From contig NC_065422.1 of the NCBI RefSeq assembly GCF_024362695.1, positions 496,001 to 560,000 on the forward strand: a stretch of DNA of 64,000 nucleotides, in the 5' to 3' direction. The DNA is from Pectinophora gossypiella. Its lineage: Eukaryota > Arthropoda > Insecta > Lepidoptera > Gelechiidae. Positions 39,394-49,399 of this stretch are shown here, in pieces (the first letter of the stretch is position 1; the number at the start of each line of letters is the position of its first letter). The notes under the pieces were generated by a model, which saw only the letters and a list, made by a program, of their open reading frames with translations, did not search any database and was not told where the DNA came from. The translations under genes and the position numbers were made by a program.

Positions 39394-39935
39394 GCAGAAG
39401 CATATACTTAAAAATAATTATTGCTTGATATTTGGATCAGATTATGTAAAGAATTATGTTGCTACCTATATTGCTTCTCTTTAATTTCATCAGAATAATA
39501 AAGGGTGGAAGGTGTGTAATAAAAAGGGTTTAAGTTTATGAGTACTCAAAAACAAAGATAAAAGAAGCATAATGTATTTTAATCCAGGAAATTAGAAGGT
39601 TAAACAAAGGCAAATTATTACAGCGCACTCTATATTTTTTTGTTGAAAGTAGCCTGGAAAGTCGCTCATTCATTGCTGAAACCTCATCGATCATGATACC
39701 TTTGTTTACCCAGTGATCTGTCAAACCAGAACCTGCCTCCCATCTGGCTGATATTCAAATGTCCATCAAGCGTTTGATAAGGGTGACATTTGCAGCTCCG
39801 TTTTGCGTCTAACCGGTCGTTTGTCGGCGGTGACAAGTTTTATACATTTGGTGGATAATTATCGACCCTACAAATGACAACTGATGAATACTTCAATTAA
39901 TATACCTACTGGCTCATTGCAACTTGCAACGAGTC
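39394..39935. other. No gene seen
   Basis: A 62-residue minus-strand frame shows no domain. Confidence 0.3.
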
Positions 39936-39939
39936 TAGT

Positions 39940-40037
39940 ATATTGGGCAGAAGGCAAGAGGGAAACCTTTTTTCCTAAAAAGTAGCATGGAGAGGAATGC
40001 TACACCGAAAAGAGTGTGGCTCTTAAATTAGTGATGA
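39940..40037 (+). mobile_element. LINE family T 3' end
   Basis: GGCAGAAGGCAAGAGGGAAA, CCTAAAAAGTAGCATGGAGA, AAGAGTGTGGCTCTTAAATT then GTGATGATGAT. Confidence 0.55.
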
Positions 40038-40139
40038 TGATAATTATTATGTTAAATACATCAGTGCTGCCAGAGGTCGGGGAAGGCCGAGTTAGACCGA
40101 TTTTTGAAACGGTGGCACGAACGACAGGGGACAGGGAGG

Positions 40140-40205
40140 AGTGGACCCAGAATAATCAGCTGAATCATCCCCCTTTATTTTCGTTAGTTTTTCACTAACA
40201 TATAG
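40140..40205. mobile_element. MITE M3, half copy, decayed
   Basis: ATCAGCTGAATCATCCCCCT and TTTTCACTAACAT; the mirrored half is absent. Confidence 0.35.
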
Positions 40206-40442
40206 ATATAGGTATTTTATTGTTATTTCTCCTACGGCCTTTTGGCAAATAGTGATCCAGCCACAGTTAGAAAAGGGAGTATTGATGAATCACAGGACAA
40301 TCAAGTACTTTGAGAAAGTTGTTGGAGAGTTTATTTTCGCTTATCTCTACAGGCCCTCTAGGGTCGAGTAATAATTTCTGTTAACGATTAACTACAACAC
40401 GTTCCAATGCGGTAGTAAGTGACAATAGGAACATGGAATGTA

Positions 40443-40758
40443 CAGTCATGAGCAATATCATGTACCCACTTTAGAACCCTGTCGCACTGTCATATTTGAC
40501 ATTTAATGAGACTCACGGTTTAAATTTTCAAAAAAGTTAATGTGACTTGGTTACAAAGTGTATAAGTACATATTAGTATTTCTTCCTGAGGAGTCGCGTT
40601 TTGTGTGCGAACGATATGGCAAGAAATGCCGCGCTGCTATAGGGCTCTATAACCATCGGCGGCGCTGCGGGAACCCGTAGACTCACAAGTGCTGCAAGAA
40701 TCATCTACGATAGATGCTGTGGCCAATGATGATGATGACATATTAGTACTCGTGACCG
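40443..40758 (+). mobile_element. MITE MC, copy 7, split by LINE tip
   Basis: CAGTCATGAGCAATATCATG at the left and ACTCGTGACCG at the right; the LINE piece at 40,579-40,737 sits inside with an 11 bp duplication. Confidence 0.7.
40579..40737 (+). pseudogene. LINE ORF2 C-terminal zinc-finger tip, 11 bp TSD
   Basis: Flanked by ACATATTAGTA at 40,568-40,578 and 40,738-40,748. The frame from 40,579 reads SRFVCERYGKKCRAAIGLYN then HRRRC and a stop: a C2H2-like finger (one Cys of the usual CxxC changed to Tyr) of the kind found at the C-terminus of some LINE ORF2 proteins (family knowledge). It ends in an ATGATG repeat. A very short 5'-truncated insertion. Confidence 0.65.
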
Positions 40759-40979
40759 TACGTACACTTTTGGATAATGACTCGAACTTATGTCCAGAAA
40801 GAAAGACTGTGTGCCACGTGACCGCACTTTCAATTTGGAGTTTGGTTTCGGTAGCCACATCAAATTCCACCACAACAACGACCCGGGATAGATATTTAGG
40901 AGTCGCCATCGCTGGATAAGATTTGGACGACATGATGGTGATGATGATGAAGTGATATGTTTGTATCTTAGAACTAAAA

Positions 40980-41285
40980 TATCTCCCTAGCGTTACCCCG
41001 TCCGCTTATCTAACCTGAATATTCTGTTATCTGTTTTTTTTAAAGCGACTGCATGTCTGACCTTCCAACCCGCGAAGAAAAAACCGGCTCAATACAGATT
41101 AAGTCACATACCTCCGAAACGCATTTCTTGGGAATGTGGAAAGCGAGAGGAAACCCTCTCGATGTGTTCACTCACAGCTGAGCACGTGATAAACATTTTA
41201 ATCCAAACTTGAATTGGGAATCAAATTCAAAACTCGTAGGTTTAGGCTTGATAGCCTGTTCTTCAATCTGGTCTACCACGGCTTC
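40980..41285 (-). mobile_element. SINE-B, diverged
   Basis: Left: ATCTCCCTAGCGTTACCCCG; body CTCACAGCTGAGCACGTGAT; decayed head ending GTCTACCACGGCTTC at the right. Confidence 0.6.
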
Positions 41286-42095
41286 ATTTAGTGCTCAGCT
41301 CACTAATGAATGATGCAAAATTAACAAGAATCCAATGTTTTATTGTATTTAAAACTAGTTGTTTAACGATGAAACCTAAACGATAAAATTAAATATAGAA
41401 GCTTTAAGAAACATCTCAATCGCAAGACTCGAAAAAGAAAGTTAATATTGTTCGACCAAATCATCGTTACTCAAACTTTACGAGAATATTTCAAGAAAGG
41501 GCTACCCGCAAGAATACACGAGTCAGTCAAAACCGCAATTTATCTGGTCGAGTGAGCCAACAAATTAATCTACGTTGTAGACAACGGACCGCGTTTGCGC
41601 TAAGCCAAAGTGGCGTAACTCATAATGTTCTCATAACAGCGTTTTTCTTCCACAACAAGTTTTTGCTTGAAGTAATTTCGTGGTGAAAAATATCATGCGC
41701 TCGCTTCTATTTTCTCGGTTACGTGAACGTTCGCAAATATATTTAAGCCGAGCTGCGCTGATGTAAAAATGAATGCCTACGTAATCCTCTAGATTGGACT
41801 TTGCGAAAAAAAACCGATCAACTTTTGTAAAGGTATAACAAGTTGTAAAGCTATTAAATTGGAACAGTACTTTTATAATTATACCTACTTTTTTTCTCCA
41901 ATAAAATAAATGTCTGCTATTTATCGTTGTTTCAAGGGCATCGTTGTCCTGGGAAGGGCGTTAGGGCAAATAATTTTGAATAACTGTGGACTTTGTTCCC
42001 TTGTAAGGAATAAATAGTATTACACAAAAATATATGTTTCTTCAGCCTCATTCAAGATTAGGTTTATATTTATAAAAATTGTGGGATGGGGCATG
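41286..42095. other. No gene seen
   Basis: About 800 bp of AT-rich unassigned sequence; no frame with a domain. Confidence 0.35.
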
Positions 42096-42104
42096 AAGGA
42101 AACT

Positions 42105-42345
42105 TTTTTTTCGACGTGACTTATTGTAGATTTGCCGCAGATGGCATTAACTACTTGGCCGGACAAATGGGGAGCGCTTAAGGCTCTCACCCGGTACAAC
42201 GTTTAAGACAACAGGCCTGAGGGTGCCCAGGAAAAATATTTGAAAGAATTAATCGACCTGTGTTATCAAATTAATGTGACCTGGGTTGATAGCGATAAGC
42301 GCTGAATGAGGGAAATCGTCGTCCACGCCGGCGGGGTCGGTATTG
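42105..42345 (-). mobile_element. Retroelement R10 copy
   Basis: A tail as T8 at 42,105, then CGACGTGACTTATTGTAGAT, GCCGCAGATGGCATTAACTA, GCGCTGAATGAGGGAAATCG and CCACGCCGGCGGGGTCGG. Has an internal change near 42,255-42,290. Confidence 0.55.
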
Positions 42346-43055
42346 GGGATGAGGGAAACGATTATATTTGTTTACTTTTGTTTATTTAAAAACGTTTTAT
42401 AATCTTTTGCGTTTTCCTCTTTAGAAACAACCGTCCGCCATTTCCCTGTCATTCCGCAATCCTCTCTTCTCTCTCGCACAAAGATTGTGTTTTTAACGTT
42501 GATTTTATAGATATTTTGGTGTAATATATCTAGGTGTAAGTCCAATTTTTTAAGGTTTCTCTTATACTTTTTTGTATATCTTTGCATAAATAATAATAAA
42601 AAAAACAACTCACTTCCGTTACTTCCCCTACTCTACATTCCAGCACGGAATAACAGAATTTAAAAGATATTATTTTTGTTATTCTCCAATTTCTTCAAAT
42701 ACATTTTAAGCTTTTTCACCAAACCTCAGTACATTCACATTTAGAGATACAAACATCTCCACCTCACCCATGGGTTAGTTTATAGGTGTGCACTATGAAC
42801 TATTCCCCTAAGTGCACTTTTGGCCAACGCTCAAAATGTAACTATAACTTCTGTGAACTGGTCCACTTTGTTACCCACTTCGTTACTTGTGGTACGCTAC
42901 AGCAGGATTTATTGAGGGTCAGGGGGTTTTATAAGGAGCTTAGATATAATTAAAAGAAGAACCGCTTTGGTGCTTTGGTTTATAAGTGAATTCTTCTTTG
43001 CTACTCATCGTTTTGGTCATTTATAGCGTTTGTTTGGTTATTTTTTTACTTAGCT
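42346..43055. other. No gene seen
   Basis: A 78-residue minus-strand frame at 42,372-42,608 is lysine-rich with no domain. Confidence 0.3.
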
Positions 43056-43059
43056 TGCT

Positions 43060-43150
43060 CACCTTAATCAGGTGAGAGCCCCCATTTGTCCGGTCAAGTA
43101 GTTAATGCCATCTGCGGAAAACCTACAATGGGTCACGTCAGAAAAAAAAT
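43060..43150 (+). mobile_element. R10 3' end
   Basis: CCATTTGTCCGGTCAAGTAG, AATGCCATCTGCGGAAAACC, GGGTCACGTC and an A-rich tail. Confidence 0.55.
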
Positions 43151-43170
43151 CGTCACCAACGTCATTTTCA

Positions 43171-43854
43171 AGTGAAAGACCACGTTTATAAACGCCTTTT
43201 TGAAAAATCACATTTGGATGTGATCTTCAACAAAACCTCGTTTTTTTTTCAATTAATTTAATGTCGGGTAAAAATTGAGATCTCAAATGTCAACTGACCA
43301 AAGGGTCAGTTGACATTGTTTTTCAGTTGCTACTGCAATTAGAGCTTCTCTATGTTTAACATGAGGCATAGTTGAGCCAATATACTTGGCCAATATATAA
43401 AAAAAAAAGTTTACCAGCACGCCTAACACGCTAACGGCGCGACTAGAGCGAGTAAATGTCAAAGCGCGAGTTATCAAATTTGACAGACGAGTTAAGGTTC
43501 ATCGTTCACGCATCGACTTGCTCGCGACTTGAATATCATAAATGTACACAAATGATGTTAAAAACTATTTTTCTCATTTTTTATGAAAATATCTGTTTTT
43601 TGTCTTTTTTTGGCTCGTCTATAAGGAAATAACGTCTAATAAAATATTTCCTCTGGAGTGCGACATCTTGAAAAAATCGCGGATGTCCCGGTAGTCGCGT
43701 GTACCAAAGGCCTTATTTTTATCTCGCGTCGCGTCGAGTGGCGCTAACATAGCGTGCTAGGCCTGCTGGATAGCTTATTTATTGCGAGATTTTGTTAACA
43801 AAAATCATACCCAAATGTGATTTTTCATAAAGGCACTTTTACGTGGTTTTCACT
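43171..43854. mobile_element. 684 bp foldback element
   Basis: Terminal arms of about 70 bp: AGTGAAAGACCACGT and GAAAAATCACATTTGG at the left, mirrored at the right (CCAAATGTGATTTTTC, ACGTGGTTTTCACT). An inner mirrored pair carries CCAGCACGCCTAACACGCTA and TAGCGTGCTAGGCCTGCTGG. A separate perfect hairpin with 14 bp arms (AATGTCAACTGACC) lies near 43,287-43,320. No coding. Confidence 0.65.
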
Positions 43855-43861
43855 ATAAAGC

Positions 43862-44350
43862 GACGATAATTAAAAAACCTTTAAGGGGCGTCGTTGATCT
43901 GTAAGCGCTCTTAGGCGATCCAAACATCTTCTCCCTAGCATTATCCCGTTTTCATAGAGTCCGCTTACCTAACATGAAGATTTGAAAGGTCCGGTTTTTA
44001 CAGAAGCGATTACCTGTCTGACCTTCTAACCCGCGAAGGAAAAACCAGCCCAATATAGTTTAGATCACATACCTGCATTTCTCGGGAATGTGTGTTTCCT
44101 TACGATGTTTTCCTTCACTGCTGAGCACGTGATAATAAGTTATAATCCAAACGTGAATTCGAAATCGAATTCGACTATCATTGAGTATAGGTCTGAGGAT
44201 TGGAACCTGCGACCTCAAAGTGAGAGGGCTACCACGGCTCTCTGTAACTACAAATTTAGTAATTAAACTACTATTCACTAAGGTGACAATAATAAAAAAA
44301 TCTTTTAAGGGCCATTGTCGTTGGTCTAAGCGCCCTTTGGCGATCCAAAC
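43862..44350. repeat. Direct repeat of about 65 bp, 422 bp apart, flanking SINE-B
   Basis: 43,862-43,926 and 44,284-44,348 share TAAAAAACCTTTAAGGG-type wording, GTCGTTG.TCTAAGCGC and GGCGATCCAAACAT. Each is followed by SINE-B sequence. Confidence 0.5.
43927..44240 (-). mobile_element. SINE-B
   Basis: CTCCCTAGCATTATCCCG to GGTGAGAGGGCTACCACG region; body CACTGCTGAGCACGTGATAA; the head is shortened. Confidence 0.65.
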
Positions 44351-44412
44351 ATGAATTCGAAAACAAATTCGAAAATCATTGGTTTATGCCCGTGCTGTGA
44401 TTTGATACTGGA
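44345..44412 (-). mobile_element. SINE-B fragment
   Basis: ATCCAAACATGAATTCGAAA and AATCATTGGTTTATGCCCGT. Confidence 0.5.
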
Positions 44413-44689
44413 CCCGCACAATGAGTCTCTTTGTGGGATATAGCATTACGTGTTTCATTTCTCAAACAAGCAGCAACTGACAACTAAATGCAATTTAACA
44501 TGTGGAGATCCGTATAATCCCATACCATTGCCTACTCCGTATTCCCTTAGTGGAATACCAACTACTAGGTTACAGGCTTCCAATGGCTTATTACGGATGA
44601 TATACCCTAACTAGAGATGGGCATTCGAATGAGCTGAGTCATGAGCGAGTCAATCTTTTTTTTACTTGTTTTTTTTTTTGTTGGCTCGG

Positions 44690-44815
44690 ATGTAGGTTTG
44701 GTCTCGGTTATTAGCTGTACAACCCACGAACCCGTAATGGAGCAGCGTGGAGTATGCTCGATACCCTCTCCATTTGATTGAGGGAGGCCTGTGCCCAGTA
44801 GTGGGATTTGTACTA
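44690..44815 (+). mobile_element. SINE-D 3' part
   Basis: CGGTTATTAGCTGTACAACC, GGAGCAGCGTGGAGTATGCT and the RTE-like tail GAGGGAGGCCTGTGCCCAGT with AGTGGGATTTGTAC. Confidence 0.55.
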
Positions 44816-45362
44816 TATCGTATATATATTGTCTAATCAGAAGCGGCTTTAGTTAAAAAAAAAGAAATTAGAGACAACGGTAAACAGTAAGTAAATAATA
44901 CAGGTGATAATAAGGAAATTGGTTGGCAATCTATTAAACATAACCTAATATTCTCACAACAACTTCTTATCGCCGCGACGTCCGGAGCAAGAGAGAGGAG
45001 GGCTCGCGCGGTCAGCTGCTCTATTTATAAAGTCAGTCACTCGTCCCCTCCATGTGACTCATTCACATCCAATAATATGTATATTATTATGGCTCGGTTG
45101 GCAGTACTTGGTACGGCTTCGACCCAAACCAAAAACTCACTTTCCAAGACTGTTAGTTTGGTGTTATATCGCAGACTGAATCACACAATTGTCTAAAAAT
45201 AGATGATTCTGTACTGTCTCAGCTACTTACCCATGTAATAAAATGCAATACAATAAACCACTCAGATATCACAAGAAACATCTCAGGGATAAACCTACGC
45301 AACTTCAACCTACAAAGATGAATGATATTTACGACTTGACTCGTGTTTCAATTAAACATTAA
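44816..45362. other. No gene seen
   Basis: Spacer upstream of the RTE; an in-frame TAA at 45,360 marks where the RT frame closes. Confidence 0.35.
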
Positions 45363-46538
45363 TACCCAGAATACAGTTTCCGAAAAGGCTTTAGCACCAT
45401 AGACCACATCCATACGCTGCGGCAGGTTATACAGAAGACCGAAGAGTATAATTTGCCACTTTGCTTGGCGTTTGTGGACTATGAGAAAGCCTTTGATTCG
45501 ATCGAGACCTGGGCTGTGTTGCAGTCTCTTCAGAGGTGCCAAGTGGACCATAGGTACATCGAAGTGCTAAGGGACCTCTACCAAAATGCCACTATGTCAG
45601 TTCGAGTACAGAACCAGAGCTCTAATCCGATCCAACTGCAGCGAGGAGTGAGACAGGGAGATGTCATCTCTCCGAAACTGTTCACTGCTGCATTGGAGGA
45701 TATTTTTAAGCTTCTGGACTGGAAAGGATTTGGCATCAACATCAACGGCGAGTACCTGACGCACCTTCGATTTGCCGATGATATAGTCCTAATGGCTGAG
45801 ACCCTGGAAGACCTGAACACCATGCTCGAGCATCTCAGTAACGCATCCCAACGAGTGGGTCTTAGCATGAACATGGCAAAGACAAAAATTATGTCCAACG
45901 ACCATGTCGCACCCACTCCAGTTCAGGTTGGGAACGTTACACTCGAAGTTGTAGACCAGTACATTTACCTAGGACAAATAATCCAGTTAGGTAAGTCCAA
46001 CTTCGAGAAAGAGATCTCTCGTCGGATCCAACTCGGATGGGCAGCGTTCGGGAAGCTGCGGAATATCTTCTCGTCCAGAATACCTCAGTGTCTCAAGACG
46101 AAAGTCTTTGACCAGTGCGTGTTGCCAGTGATGACCTACGGCAGTGAGACGTGGCCGCTTACTATGGGTCTCGTGAGGAGGCTCGGTGTCGCTCAGCGGG
46201 CAATGGAGAGAGCTATGCTCGGTATTTCCCTGCTGGATCGAATCAGAAATGAGGAGATCCGCAGGAGAACTAAAGTCACCGACATAGCTCGGAGAATTGC
46301 AAAGCTGAAGTGGCAGTGGGCAGGACACATAGCGAGGAGAACCGATGGCCGATGGGGCGGAAAGGTTCTGGAGTGGCGACCACGTGTCGGACGACGCTCA
46401 GTGGGTAGGCCCGCTACAAGGTGGACCGACGATCTGGTGAAGGTCGCGGGAAGCCGCTGGATGCGGGCAGCGCAGGACCGATCGTCGTGGAGATCCTTGG
46501 GGGAGGCCTATGCCCAGCAGTGGGCGTCATACGGCTGA
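45363..46538 (+). pseudogene. RTE-type reverse transcriptase, 5'-truncated
   Basis: Open from 45,363 (before that an in-frame stop) to TGA at 46,536-46,538. It starts within the RT fingers (YSFRKGFSTIDHIHTLRQV), then motif A (LAFVDYEKAFDSIETW), motif B (QRGVRQGDVISPKLF), motif C FADDIVLMAE (Asp pair near 45,775-45,782), motif D (GLSMNMAKTKIM), the thumb and the RTE C-terminus (GHIARRTDG, VGRPATRWTDDLVKVAGSRW, SLGEAYAQQWASYG). The APE endonuclease and N-terminus are missing, so it is dead although the remaining frame is intact. The stop codon runs straight into a TGATGATGATGA microsatellite, so the 3' UTR is essentially nil. Confidence 0.85.
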
Positions 46539-46548
46539 TGATGATGAC
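46539..46548 (+). repeat. (TGA)n tail of the RTE
   Basis: TGATGATGA immediately after the stop; the same tail ends SINE-H and, in reverse, the copy at 48,063. Confidence 0.7.
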
Positions 46549-46785
46549 CCAGAATAAATAATAAATGTAAGATTTTTTCAAGAAAATGTAGGTAGGCAGC
46601 TTACATCTGCAAATGTTCGTGGGCAGTAGTTCGTTCTATTCTAGAGAGATCACACGAACGTAACCGGAGCGTTGCGTCGTCGCAGCGCTGTGATTTCAAG
46701 GAATTGTCATTCACGAAGTCGCAACGCATCGTATGGGTTGTCGTTGTGATTTAAACCATTACTAAAAACAATAGTGTCATCGAAT
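46549..46785. other. No gene seen
   Basis: Contains GTTGCGTCG / CGACGCAAC-like words that partly mirror 47,170-47,260; perhaps a decayed foldback around the SINE-B. Confidence 0.3.
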
Positions 46786-46789
46786 AAAA

Positions 46790-47125
46790 TAGTAGCCCAG
46801 TTGGTAGAACGCTTGCCTCTCACTTTGAGGTCGCAGGTTCGAATCCCGCACAGGCCTAAACCGATGATTGTCGAATTTATTGTCAAATATATGTTTGGAT
46901 CATAAATGATCATCACGTGCTCAGCGGTAAAGGAAAACATCGTGAGGAAACCCACATTCCCGAGAAATGCATGTGACCTAACCTGTATCGGGCTGGTTTT
47001 CCCTTCGCGGGTTGGAAGGTCAGACAGGCAGTCGCTTCTGTAATAAAATTGGACCTGTCAAATCTTCAGGTTAGGTAAGCGAACCCTGTGAAAAACGGAA
47101 TAAGGCTAGGGAGATGATGGGATCG
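46790..47125 (+). mobile_element. SINE-B, full length reference copy
   Basis: Head GTAGCCCAGTTGGTAGAACG and GCAGGTTCGAATCCCGCAC, TTGTCGAATTTATTGTCAAA, ATCACGTGCTCAGCGGTAAA, GTATCGGGCTGGTTTTCCCT, AGACAGGCAGTCGCTTCTGT and the GGCTAGGGAGATGATGG end. Confidence 0.8.
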
Positions 47126-47440
47126 ACGTGTCACCTCATGTCAAACCCATAAATTTTATTCGGTTACATTGTCGTTATCGCAACGAACACACAACGCATC
47201 GTGTGGACTCTCTTTAATTTTCAAAAAAAATGTATTGAATCATTTGGACCGTCGTTGCTACGTACTTTTTTGTTATATTTATAACCTATAACAAAAAATA
47301 TATTATTTAGAGGATATTATCCTTTTCTTTATATTTTTATTTACTTTCCCTATGCAGAATTAAATATGTAGGTAGTATGTTATCTAATATCTATCTCAAC
47401 ACGTGTAGGCAAGTTTTCAACCCAGTTATTCTTGTTCATA
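47126..47440. other. No gene seen
   Basis: AT-rich unassigned sequence. Confidence 0.3.
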
Positions 47441-47442
47441 GT

Positions 47443-47515
47443 CACTGTAGACCTGCTGTTCACCGGCTTGTTTCTCAAATGAGGAGCGCCGGTTCGAACC
47501 CCAATACCACACCTT
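47443..47515 (+). repeat. tRNA-like repeat head
   Basis: CACCGGCTTGTTTCTCAAAT and GCGCCGGTTCGAACCCC; same as 13,755-13,830. No acceptor stem, so not called as tRNA. Confidence 0.4.
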
Positions 47516-47553
47516 TTCAAATTTATCATAAGTGTAGTTTTAACACATTTTGA

Positions 47554-47907
47554 GAGAGGTTGGAAGCGTTTGAGATGTGGTGTTGGCGAAGGATGGAGGG
47601 TATAAGCTGGACTGAAATGGTGTCAAATGAAAAAGTGTTGGAAAGAGTTGAAGAAAAGAGAACCATATTGAAGACTATAGAGAATCGGAGAGGAAATATG
47701 ATTGGCCACCTGATACGACACGATTCATTTATAACAAACATTATAGAAGGAAAAATTGAAGGGAAGAGAGGAAGGGGTAGACCTAGGGTAACATTTATGA
47801 AACAAATAAAAGAGAAGGTGCAGGTCGTGTCGTATCGGAAGGTGAAGGTTTTGGCGGGAAGAAGAGAGGAATGGCGGTTACTCCACCGACAAGAGCGCAG
47901 CTCTTAA
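47554..47907 (+). pseudogene. RTE-like reverse transcriptase C-terminus, (GA)n tail
   Basis: Open from an in-frame TGA at 47,551 to TAA at 47,905-47,907: RLEAFEMWCWRRMEGISW, LKTIENRRGNMIGHLIRH, KRGRGRPRVTFMKQIKEK and RREEWRLLHRQERSS. The FEMWCWRRM...GHLxRHD...GRGRPR series is the C-terminal signature of RTE-like elements (family knowledge). All catalytic domains are missing. A GAGAGA microsatellite follows to about 47,930. Confidence 0.75.
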
Positions 47908-47930
47908 ATAGAGAGAGAGGGAGAGAGAGT
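47908..47930 (+). repeat. (GA)n tail of the RTE-like LINE
   Basis: GAGAGAGAGGGAGAGAGAG; the same tail marks the copies at 5,213 and 14,100. Confidence 0.6.
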
Positions 47931-48062
47931 TTTAACAAGCACAGTTGACTCGAACATTATAGACAGCGATACGGCTCACCTATCACGTTGGTCTAACAAA
48001 ATGCTTAGTGAGGTGTGGGTACTTAGTTCACTGGCTTCCCCAATTAGTATACAGTTATGAGC

Positions 48063-48238
48063 TTATGTTATGTCATCATCATCATTATCAACCGTACGAC
48101 GCCCACTGCTGGGCATAAGGCTCCCCCAAGGATCTCTACGACGATCGGTCCTGCGCTGCCCGCCTCCAGCGGCTTTCCGCGACCTTCACCAGATCGTCGG
48201 TCCACCTTGTAGCGGGCCTACCCACTGAGCGTCTTATG
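48063..48238 (-). pseudogene. RTE 3' end, (TGA)n family, truncated copy
   Basis: Minus strand: AAGACGCTCAGTGGGTAGGC, CCGCTACAAGGTGGACCGAC, GATCTGGTGAAGGTCGCGG, CCCAGCAGTGGGCGTCGTAC, then TGATGATGATGA. Very close to 46,395-46,545, about 175 bp long. Confidence 0.75.
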
Positions 48239-48540
48239 TATGTCCTTACAACTTTGTTGGCTTAGGAAGTATGTTCCAACTTGACAAACTATCTGTGACT
48301 TCTCTGTGACAGTGATTCCGTGTAAGTTTCGGTAACAATGTACTAGAGGATATCACGTGTCCACAACACGTGCCAGTGACACCTCGAAGGGAAACAGCAG
48401 ACACACGCAGATACATATAAATATAGTGCTAGTGACACCGTAACGAAAAAAAGTTTAGAATAAGAAATGAATAAGAAAATTTTGTCTAAGAAATGTTAGT
48501 ACTCAACAGTCTGGATAGATGGCGCTAGGGTCGGCTTAAA
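48239..48540. other. No gene seen
   Basis: Contains one M3-like end (AGTGCTAGTGACACCGTAAC) near 48,426. Confidence 0.3.
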
Positions 48541-48544
48541 GGCG

Positions 48545-48787
48545 AGAAAGATCGAACAATCGGTTATTTGACTAATCTAAAAATAGAAGACAGTTAGAGA
48601 TAATCAAAAAACAATCTCATTTTACTTTTCGACTTGCTTTCGAATTTTATTTACGAATTAAGTAACAATGAGTACGACGTTTGACCGCTTTTATGACGTC
48701 ACAGGACAGAATTTCCATAGAAACTCCAAACTTTCGTTTTGACGTTTCGTAAAAAGTATCTCATTTGACTAGGTTGTCAAGTAGCCT
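48545..48787. mobile_element. MITE M6, diverged copy
   Basis: ACAATCTCATTTTACTTTTC, TTTATGACGTCACAGGAC, GTTTTGACGTTTCGTAAAAA and TCATTTGACTAGGTTGTCAA-type end. Confidence 0.4.
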
Positions 48788-48789
48788 AC

Positions 48790-48870
48790 AGCGCATGGTG
48801 TAATGGTTAACACGCTCGTTCCGGCTTGACACGCTGCGGGTTCAAGTGCCATCCGAGTCAGAATTTTTTG
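48790..48870 (+). repeat. tRNA-like SINE head
   Basis: GCGCATGGTGTAATGGTTAA (A box) and GCGGGTTCAAGTGCC (B box) with 33 bases between the boxes. Stems are poor, so a SINE head or pseudo-tRNA is more likely than a functional gene. Confidence 0.4.
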
Positions 48871-49013
48871 ACATTTTTCTCTTTGTGAGTTTGCCTAGGC
48901 ACAGGTGAGTGCTATAAAGACAAAAATACTTTAAAGGGTTTACTTGATTCTATCAAAGCGATGGGTGGTGTTTTTTTAATTGGGATATAGTTGTGAGTTC
49001 ATTTACCCGATTA

Positions 49014-49140
49014 CTCTAGCTATAGAGCCGGCCAATCAGCTCGCGACAACAAACACTTTAGGACTCCAATTACCGTCGTTTGGCGCTTACAGCTATCGAC
49101 CCACTAAGGTCGATTAATTCTTTTAAATATGATCCCCCCA
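49014..49140 (+). mobile_element. R10 body fragment
   Basis: GGCCAATCAGCTCGCGACAA, AACACTTTAGGA, CACTAAGGTCGATTAATTC; the 3' end is absent. Confidence 0.5.
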
Positions 49141-49144
49141 GGCG

Positions 49145-49350
49145 AATAGAAATAGTTTTTTTATAAAAGTGCGCAGAACAAAAAAAGACAATATTATCAT
49201 AGAAAATTTCCACTACACAATTACAAAAAAAGCAAGACGGATGTTTCTCGAAATGATCATAAGGTGGTGATGGAAGTTTTGAGATAAAAGGGCCTCACTC
49301 AGTACAAGTCGCGGCGTGAACGACGACGCTGATATTATGTGGACCCTGTT
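49145..49350 (-). mobile_element. LINE 3' UTR, same family as 13,845
   Basis: AAAAAAGCAAGACGGATGTT, CGAAATGATCATAAGGTGGT, GGGCCTCACTCAGTACAAG and CGACGACGCTGATATTATG match 13,920-14,045. Confidence 0.55.
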
Positions 49351-49399
49351 GGGTGAGGTGTCAATACGATCCCCATTCATACGGACAATTAGTTGATAC

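Noticed and set aside
39002..39484. 160-residue plus-strand frame
   Set aside because: Runs across SINE-B, SINE-H and flank; no domain, and the SINE structure explains it.
45578..46328. Two minus-strand frames of about 112 residues
   Set aside because: Antisense shadows of the RTE reverse transcriptase.
48790..48870. tRNA gene candidate
   Set aside because: Good A and B boxes but no convincing acceptor or anticodon stem; kept only as a SINE-like head.
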